A stretch of DNA of 64,000 nt from Microcoleus sp. bin38.metabat.b11b12b14.051 (GTDB lineage Bacteria; Cyanobacteriota; Cyanobacteriia; Cyanobacteriales; Microcoleaceae), in the NCBI RefSeq assembly GCF_013299165.1, contig NZ_JAAFKD010000007.1, positions 1 to 64,000 on the forward strand, given 5' to 3'. A program made the translations under genes and the position numbers. Position 1 is the stretch's first letter, and every line of letters starts with the position of its first letter. This document shows positions 58,882-64,000 of the stretch, piece by piece. The notes under the pieces were generated by a model, which was not told the origin of the DNA, did not search any database, and saw only the letters and a program-made list of their open reading frames with translations.

Positions 58882-59929
58882 GCCTTTACCTATAACGTCA
58901 AATTTGTTGCTACCGATGAAATGATTATTCGGGATCGCCTGATCGTTCCAAAAAGCATTTTTTATTAAAGCTAGCGCACTTCAAATGCTTGTAGAACCCC
59001 GATACTCCCGACTCAATCCAGCAATGAGCATTAATACTGACTGCGATCTAAGTGGTGGAGACAATATGAAAATTGATATGTACGATCGCAGCTTAGTAGA
59101 GATTATCAAGTTTTTGCCTGGAGACTCTCAAGCTTGCGTACCATTGCTCAGAACCCGAGAAGTAGGCGACTCAGACAATAATTATGTAGGTACAAATAGA
59201 TGTTTCCTACGTAACATAATGTAAAGCATTCGCAACCAAAAGCGAATTACTCAGTTATCCTGGCAATGACTGTATATATTTTCCCGATCGTCTACTGGCA
59301 CGGGCAGTCAAAAGCAAGTGAAACGTTAGCAATCGCTTTCTCGCTCAGAAAGCAACTGCTGTGGGGACGGTCGCTTGACATTGTGTTACTTAAGCAAAAA
59401 AAATATTTAGGCCTATTTACTTACCTTTCAAGATAGTATACTACCAGAAGGCATAGGATCTGTGTTCCGACATGGGCGGCTACGCACTCAGGGTATTTTT
59501 TGGTTCTAGCTACTTCTAGTTTTGTGGTGGCGCACCTGCACAAAAGCGCGATCGCACAAGTCAATGTTCCGGAGGTTGAAACTACTTCTTAAATCAAGCA
59601 ATTATGAATGCTGGTGTTTTCCAACCACGCAACGCTAACTCTAGTAAATGTGTCGAACTAATTTGGCCAAACGATCGCGCTTTTCGATCGCACATTCAAC
59701 TACAATGAATTTTAATCGAAGAATTGACTGTCAAACCAACCCACTTATTCAAGACAGTGATATATTGATACTGCTACGTTATAAAAATGCAGCGTTCGCC
59801 GACAAAATCAACACGGCTCTCACATCAGGAACTCCAATCTTTGGTAAAATTATCTATCCTTGTTACCAAATCCAGAGCATTTGCACGTTTGCGTTACCTT
59901 AACAACCAATAAAAAATCACCTTAGTATT
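58882..59929. other. 1.05-kb region without a supported gene
   Basis: Reading frames of 79 and 84 codons (58985-59224, 59648-59902) lack family features, good start sites or codon patterns. The region lies between the O-antigen ligase-like gene (minus) and the tyrosine kinase (plus), so promoters are expected at both ends. The segment 59466-59620 contains short stretches that look like decayed protein code (for instance MGGYALRVFFG), but I cannot identify a parent. Confidence 0.55.
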
Positions 59930-62164
59930 ATGGATAAAAAACAGTTTTCTTTCCTAAAAAATGACATGAACGGTCACTACCTGTCTGGCTCTTCCAGTAA
60001 TTACCTAGCTAGTAAGCCAGAAGAGGATGACCAAGTTCTTGATATGAATTGGGTACTGGCTGTACTCAAACGTCGCGCTCTAGTGATGGTCGCAGTAGCT
60101 GCAACCCTGGCTGCTATGACTGGTAGTTTAATTCTCTTGAATTCCAAAAAAACTATTTCTGAGTACGAAGGAAAATGTACTGTTTTAGTAGAACCAGTTA
60201 CCTCTGACGATCAGCTACTAAAGCTCTATGTCCAAGCTCAGAATAATAGTTTAGGTCTCACAGAATTGAGCAAAATTAAATCTTCGGCGCAAGACAATTA
60301 CTCGGTGGACTATCAAAGTTTAACGCGGGTTTTAAAAAGCCCGGAAGTGCTAGCACCCTTATATGACAAGTTGCAAAAAAAATATCCTAAATTAGATTAT
60401 AATAGACTTTACAACCAATTAAATATTCAGCGAGTTAGCTTCGTGCAAGATGGCAAAGAAGCGGGGACTAAACTATTAGAAATTACTTACAAAGATCGAG
60501 ACTCAATCCGCATTAAAGATATACTGGAAGAAACATTAAAATATTACTTACAATATATGCGCCAAGAGCGTTTGAAGTTGAGCAATCAAGGTCTGGATTT
60601 TATCAATCAGCAAATTCCGGAACTGCAACAGAAAGTAGATAAATTGCAAAACGAATTACAAACATTAAGAACAAAGTATAATTTTAATCAGCCAGAGGTA
60701 GGCAGTCGCCTTCTATCCGATCAGATAAATAACTTAGCCATTCAGCTCGTTGAAGTCGAATCACAATTAGCACAAAACAGGCAACTGTATGAAACCTACG
60801 AACAACGCTCTCTAAAAGGTGATAATCGTTGGATTGTTGAGATTAGTCCTAAGTCTTATGAAAGTTTAATGGGGAGAGTAAATGATATAGAGTCGCAAGT
60901 AGCTTTAAGCTCTACACAATTTTATGAAGATAGCCTTCCCATTAAATCTTTGAAAAAAAAGCAACAAAGTTTGCGCGATTTAATGCAAAGAGAAGCTAAA
61001 TCTGTTTTGTTTCAGATGAATGCACAGATACAACAGTTGGAATCTCGCCAGCGGGTGCTGTCTAACAACCAAAAATTACTGAAAGACAAACTAATTTTAA
61101 TGCCGGAGGCTCAACGTCGCTATGAAGACATACAATTACAACTAGACATAGCTCGCGAGAATCTTAAACTGTTCCTAGGGAAACAAAAAACTTTGCAGCT
61201 AGACAGCGGTCAAATTAATGACTCTTGGAAAGTTTTATCTAAACCAGAGTTAGTCAGAGACGAAAGTGGTGCTCCCAATGTAGTAAAACCAAAACCAACC
61301 AAGCGGCACTTAGCGATCGCGTTCGTGATTAGCAGTTTGCTGGGTCTTGCTGTAGGTTTTCTAGTAGAAGTTTTACATACTGTTTTCCATACTCCCGAAG
61401 AAATTAGATCGGCAACGAAATGTCCGCTGTTGGGTGTAATACCCATCGCCAAAGCAATGAAAATCAAATCTCGTCGAGGCGCAATTGCTGCGGCTAAATT
61501 CACTAGCGTCAGTTCAACGACTAACAGCGCCACCTTAAGACGAATCATCGTGTCAAATGACAAAAATTTCCCTTTGACAGAGGCATTTCACTACTTATAC
61601 ACAAATATTCAGTTATTAAGCGCCCAAGAGCCAATAAATTCTTTAACCATTACTTCGACTGTGAAAGGTGAGGGTAAGTCCACGGTAGCAGTTTATTTAG
61701 CTAAAACTGCTTCGGCTGTTGGTAAACGAGTATTATTGGTGGATGCTAATATGCGATCGCCTCAACTGCACGCATACCTTAACGTCTCAAATGCTAGAGG
61801 TTTAAGTAATATTTTGACTTCTGATTTAAGTGTAAATGAGGTCATTCAGCAAGTACCAGACGACGAACATCTTTTTGTGCTTACCGCTGGTACTATCCCC
61901 CCCGATCCAATTAAATTACTTTCTTCCAGAAAGATGCACTATTTAATGGAACAATTCCTCACCTTATTTGATTTAGTAATTTACGATACGCCTGCTTTAA
62001 TTGGTTTAGCTGACGGTCATTTACTAGCTTCTCAAACTAATGGTACCGTACTGATAGTAAAAATAGAAAAAACTAATCGCGAGTTGGTAAACAAAGCCTT
62101 ATATCAACTAAATATAGCGGATTTTCCAGTATTTGGGGTAGTAGCTAATGGGGTAAAAATGTAA
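59930..62164 (+). CDS. Wzc-like polysaccharide tyrosine autokinase
   Basis: The 744-residue protein has a Wzz-type N-terminal domain with a membrane segment (about 47-66), long coiled-coil helices (about 215-265 and 375-405), a second membrane segment (about 460-480) and a C-terminal bacterial tyrosine kinase domain with Walker A TSTVKGEGKSTVAVYL (about 575-592), Walker A' VLLVDANMRSPQ and Walker B LVIYDTPALIGLAD. It ends VFGVVANGVKM without the usual cluster of C-terminal tyrosines. Wzc controls chain length and export of capsular or exopolysaccharide. The nearby O-antigen ligase-like gene fits this pathway. Confidence 0.9.
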   Translation: MDKKQFSFLKNDMNGHYLSGSSSNYLASKPEEDDQVLDMNWVLAVLKRRALVMVAVAATLAAMTGSLILLNSKKTISEYEGKCTVLVEPVTSDDQLLKLYVQAQNNSLGLTELSKIKSSAQDNYSVDYQSLTRVLKSPEVLAPLYDKLQKKYPKLDYNRLYNQLNIQRVSFVQDGKEAGTKLLEITYKDRDSIRIKDILEETLKYYLQYMRQERLKLSNQGLDFINQQIPELQQKVDKLQNELQTLRTKYNFNQPEVGSRLLSDQINNLAIQLVEVESQLAQNRQLYETYEQRSLKGDNRWIVEISPKSYESLMGRVNDIESQVALSSTQFYEDSLPIKSLKKKQQSLRDLMQREAKSVLFQMNAQIQQLESRQRVLSNNQKLLKDKLILMPEAQRRYEDIQLQLDIARENLKLFLGKQKTLQLDSGQINDSWKVLSKPELVRDESGAPNVVKPKPTKRHLAIAFVISSLLGLAVGFLVEVLHTVFHTPEEIRSATKCPLLGVIPIAKAMKIKSRRGAIAAAKFTSVSSTTNSATLRRIIVSNDKNFPLTEAFHYLYTNIQLLSAQEPINSLTITSTVKGEGKSTVAVYLAKTASAVGKRVLLVDANMRSPQLHAYLNVSNARGLSNILTSDLSVNEVIQQVPDDEHLFVLTAGTIPPDPIKLLSSRKMHYLMEQFLTLFDLVIYDTPALIGLADGHLLASQTNGTVLIVKIEKTNRELVNKALYQLNIADFPVFGVVANGVKM

Positions 62165-62340
62165 TATGGGCATTGGGCATTGGGCATTGGGCATTGGGCA
62201 TTGGGCTATCCTCACTTTTTTGAAAACCGCTATAGCTGACGGAAAAAGTAAGACAATTTGGGAGTTAAAGTTTTATGTTGGTAGTGCGGACTTCAGTCCG
62301 CAGCATTTTGCGGACTGAAGTCCGCACTACGAACCAATTT
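62165..62340. repeat. GGGCATT tandem run and GGACTTCAGTCC hairpin
   Basis: Five copies of GGGCATT (62167-62203) are followed by CTATCCTCACTTTTTTGAAAACCGCTATAG, the same right flank as at 14800-14825. From 62281 to 62336 there is one hairpin unit of the GGACTNNAGTCC family (GTAGTGCGGACTTCAGTCCG and its complement). They lie between the Wzc-like and S1-like genes, which are convergent. Confidence 0.8.
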
Positions 62341-62423
62341 TATTGGCGTCGCGCGCGCGGCACGCAAGCTAAGATGCCAGAGTAATAACTCAGCCTAATT
62401 AAACCTCAAACATCGCTCGGTTA

Positions 62424-62455
62424 GAGCCCCGACTTTTTTAATAAGTCGGGGTTCT
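62424..62455. terminator. Bidirectional hairpin between convergent genes
   Basis: TTAGAGCCCCGACTT pairs with AAGTCGGGGTTCTAA around a TTTTAAT loop. It lies 17 bp past the S1-like gene's stop on the minus strand. It has no long T run on either side, so termination is likely but unproven. Confidence 0.45.
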
Positions 62456-62470
62456 AAATTAGATAGAGAC

Positions 62471-63370
62471 TTAAGAAACAGTCTTTCTAGCGCGTTCCGA
62501 TCGCTCTTCTGCGGTATCCATGACATCCGCCATTTTATCCACCATTTCCCCTGGATAATTTTCGAGTACCCGAGTAGAAAGCGAAATTCGCCCGCGACTT
62601 TCATCTAGATCGAGCACCACGGCTTTCAGGGGTTGGCCTGGGGTAAAAACTTGTCCGAGGTTCTCAATATATTTTTGGCTAACTTGCTTAATGTGTAGCA
62701 AACCGCTAACTCCTTCCAAGTCCACAAACACGCCAAAAGGCTTGATGCTGCTGACTTTTCCTTCTACCAATTGACCGATTTGCAACTGACTGAAGGCAGA
62801 AGATTGAGTCGCCATCCGTTGCGAAAGTACGAGTTTTTCTCGTTCGCGATCGACTTCTAAGAAATTCACGGTTAAAGATTGACCAATTAGCGATTCTATG
62901 TTATCGCGTTGGGCTAAGTGCGATCGAGGAATAAAACCGCGCATCCCCTCAACATCCACCGTCACGCCGCCCTTATTCGCCCCAGAAACCCGCACCTGAA
63001 GCACTTTACCAGTTTCCTGCAAAGCAACTAAATCTTCCCAAGCTTGCTGAATTTGTAACTGTTTCAGAGACAGAGTAACTTGGCCGTCTGCATCTTGTTC
63101 GCGGATAATTAAAAATTCTCGTTCCTCGTCTAGGGGAACCACTTCGGACAAATCTGCTACCATTCTCAAAGCAGCCTCTTCGATCGGCAAAAAAGCCGAA
63201 GACTTGCCGCCGATATCAACATACGCGCCGTTTGAATCGTACTCGAACACTTTGCCGCGCACTACTTGTCCCTTCTGGAACTCGTAATTGTGCTGTTCGA
63301 GGGCTTTAGCAAAATCATCCATTGAAAAAGATGCTTTTGCGCTTTGAGAACCTGTAGATTTGGAATTCAT
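62471..63370 (-). CDS. Ribosomal protein S1 homologue (short form)
   Basis: The 299-residue protein has three S1 RNA-binding domains: residues 34-105 (GQVVRGKVFEYDSNGAYVDIG), 120-185 (GKVLQVRVSGANKGGVTVDVEGMRGFIP) and 198-270 (GQLVEGKVSSIKPFGVFVDLEGVSGLLH). The length is like the shorter cyanobacterial S1 homologue (Rps1B-type) rather than the six-domain enterobacterial S1. The N-terminal stretch of 25 residues is Ser/Lys-rich. It probably binds mRNA on the 30S subunit. The MNSKSTGS start is well placed. Confidence 0.87.
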   Translation of the reverse strand: MNSKSTGSQSAKASFSMDDFAKALEQHNYEFQKGQVVRGKVFEYDSNGAYVDIGGKSSAFLPIEEAALRMVADLSEVVPLDEEREFLIIREQDADGQVTLSLKQLQIQQAWEDLVALQETGKVLQVRVSGANKGGVTVDVEGMRGFIPRSHLAQRDNIESLIGQSLTVNFLEVDREREKLVLSQRMATQSSAFSQLQIGQLVEGKVSSIKPFGVFVDLEGVSGLLHIKQVSQKYIENLGQVFTPGQPLKAVVLDLDESRGRISLSTRVLENYPGEMVDKMADVMDTAEERSERARKTVS

Positions 63371-63511
63371 GTCAGTTTAGTTGTCAGTTATCAGTTGTCA
63401 GTTGTCAGTTGTCAGTTGACAGTTGTTAGTTGTCAGTTGTTGAAGGAAGAAGGAAGATGTTCCCCCACTCTCCCACTCTCCCCCTCTCCCCATCTTCCCA
63501 TCTTCCACACC
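63371..63511. repeat. CAGTTGT tandem run and polypyrimidine tract
   Basis: GTTGTCAGTTGTCAGTTGTC-type 7-bp units repeat from 63379 to 63440, followed by a CTCTCCCCCTCTCCC tract. It sits between two minus-strand genes and includes the promoter region of the S1-like gene. No gene is seen. Confidence 0.7.
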
Positions 63512-64000
63512 CTAAGCTGGTTGAAGTTCTTGATGAAATAGCTGCTTCACCTGCACCCACGATTCGGCTGCTGCGGTAGCGTTGTAACTGCCGCGATGGT
63601 CGCAGAAGAAGCCATGATCGGCATTGTACCGGAAAATTTGGTGAGGAATTATGTGTTTTTCCAATTCTGCGGCGATTTGGTCAACTTGTTCTGACGGAAT
63701 GCTGGCATCTTGAGTGCCGAAAAAGGCGTAGAGAGTGCCTTTAATGTCGGCTGTACGATCGATCGTGGGAGCTCCACCTCCGGGGGTGAGAGTGGCGATA
63801 CCGGCGCCGTAGAACGACGCTGTAGCCTTGATTTCGGGCAAAGTGGCGGCGAGGTAGGCGACGTGTCCGCCAAAGCAGAAACCGATGCAGCCAAAACCTT
63901 GCTGTTGGACGGATGGTAAGGTTTTGAGGTAATTGATGGTGGCTTGAATGTCGCTCAGCAGTTGGGATGCGGTAGTTTGTTCTTTGTATTCTCTGCCGAT
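63512..64000 (-). CDS. Dienelactone hydrolase-family protein, partial
   Basis: The frame runs off the window at 64000, so the 5' end is missing; 162 residues are visible. The nucleophile motif GFCFGG (GCIGFCFGGHVAY) places a Cys in the G-x-C-x-G-G position of the DLH alpha/beta hydrolase family. Later FFGTQDASIPSEQVDQI carries the Asp, and NADHGFFCD the His of the triad. Members hydrolyse dienelactones or related esters; the substrate here is unknown. Confidence 0.85.
   Translation of the reverse strand: MGREYKEQTTASQLLSDIQATINYLKTLPSVQQQGFGCIGFCFGGHVAYLAATLPEIKATASFYGAGIATLTPGGGAPTIDRTADIKGTLYAFFGTQDASIPSEQVDQIAAELEKHIIPHQIFRYNADHGFFCDHRGSYNATAAAESWVQVKQLFHQELQPA

Noticed and set aside
58985-59902. 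Two small plus-strand frames between the ligase-like gene and the tyrosine kinase
   Set aside because: Atypical composition and no start signals; I could not support either as a gene.

Overview
The window is chromosomal DNA of a filamentous, Oscillatoriales-type cyanobacterium (Microcoleus/Oscillatoria-like; genus inferred). The evidence is very frequent HIP1 octamers (GCGATCGC), two minor allophycocyanin genes (apcF, apcD), the NblS/Hik33 kinase, a Ycf37-like photosystem I assembly protein, cyanobacterial type I glutamine synthetase under an NtcA-type box, and long intergenic regions full of dispersed palindromic repeats. Genes lie on both strands as singletons or short operons.

Layout. 1-6 kb: IS200/IS605-like debris, a di-iron ferritin-like protein, two overlapping small unknown genes, glnA with terminator and NtcA box, apcF. 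6-15 kb: tlyA, a membrane protein, a PD-(D/E)XK-like protein overlapping a dynamin-like/DUF697 GTPase, a second DUF697-type GTPase, a thioesterase and pfkA. 15-20.7 kb: fkbM methyltransferase, a hairpin array, ygfZ, tRNA-Val, a DUF2227 protein and mazG. 20.8-24.3 kb: an accessory island with a duplicated cassette of XRE-like regulators and a divergent small protein. 24.3-30.3 kb: apcD, an IS200/IS605 relic, rlmD, a truncated DUF433/DUF5615 module, a membrane GUN4-domain protein beside a small protein sharing its NYNxSIQGNYIQG motif, and a ParDE module. 30.4-41 kb: SPFH-FHA fusion, DUF1232, lpxD, CPBP protease, cbiET, an IS-like non-coding relic, a 2H phosphoesterase-like protein, holA. 41-46.5 kb: a diguanylate cyclase/CheC/CheY-like operon, ycf37, rplT and rpmI. 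46.7-51.3 kb: a class I amidotransferase, two divergent PD-(D/E)XK-like paralogues, a GST gene and a TetR gene sharing near-identical operators, and a seven-unit hairpin array. 51.6-64 kb: purK, purD, nblS, an O-antigen-ligase-like protein, a tyrosine autokinase, an S1-type ribosomal protein and a partial dienelactone hydrolase.

How it fits together. Housekeeping functions (nitrogen assimilation, light harvesting, purine synthesis, ribosome, tRNA and rRNA modification, cobalamin, lipid A) alternate with accessory modules. The best candidates for undescribed biology are (i) the XRE/small-protein cassettes at 20.8-24.3 kb with a 21-bp tandem operator-like repeat, (ii) the GUN4-membrane protein plus small partner at 27.8-29.5 kb, (iii) the GTPase-nuclease overlap at 8.4-10.5 kb, where a dispersed palindromic repeat has expanded in frame inside the GTPase domain, and (iv) the TetR-GST regulon with matching operators. 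No CRISPR array, intact transposase or prophage was seen.
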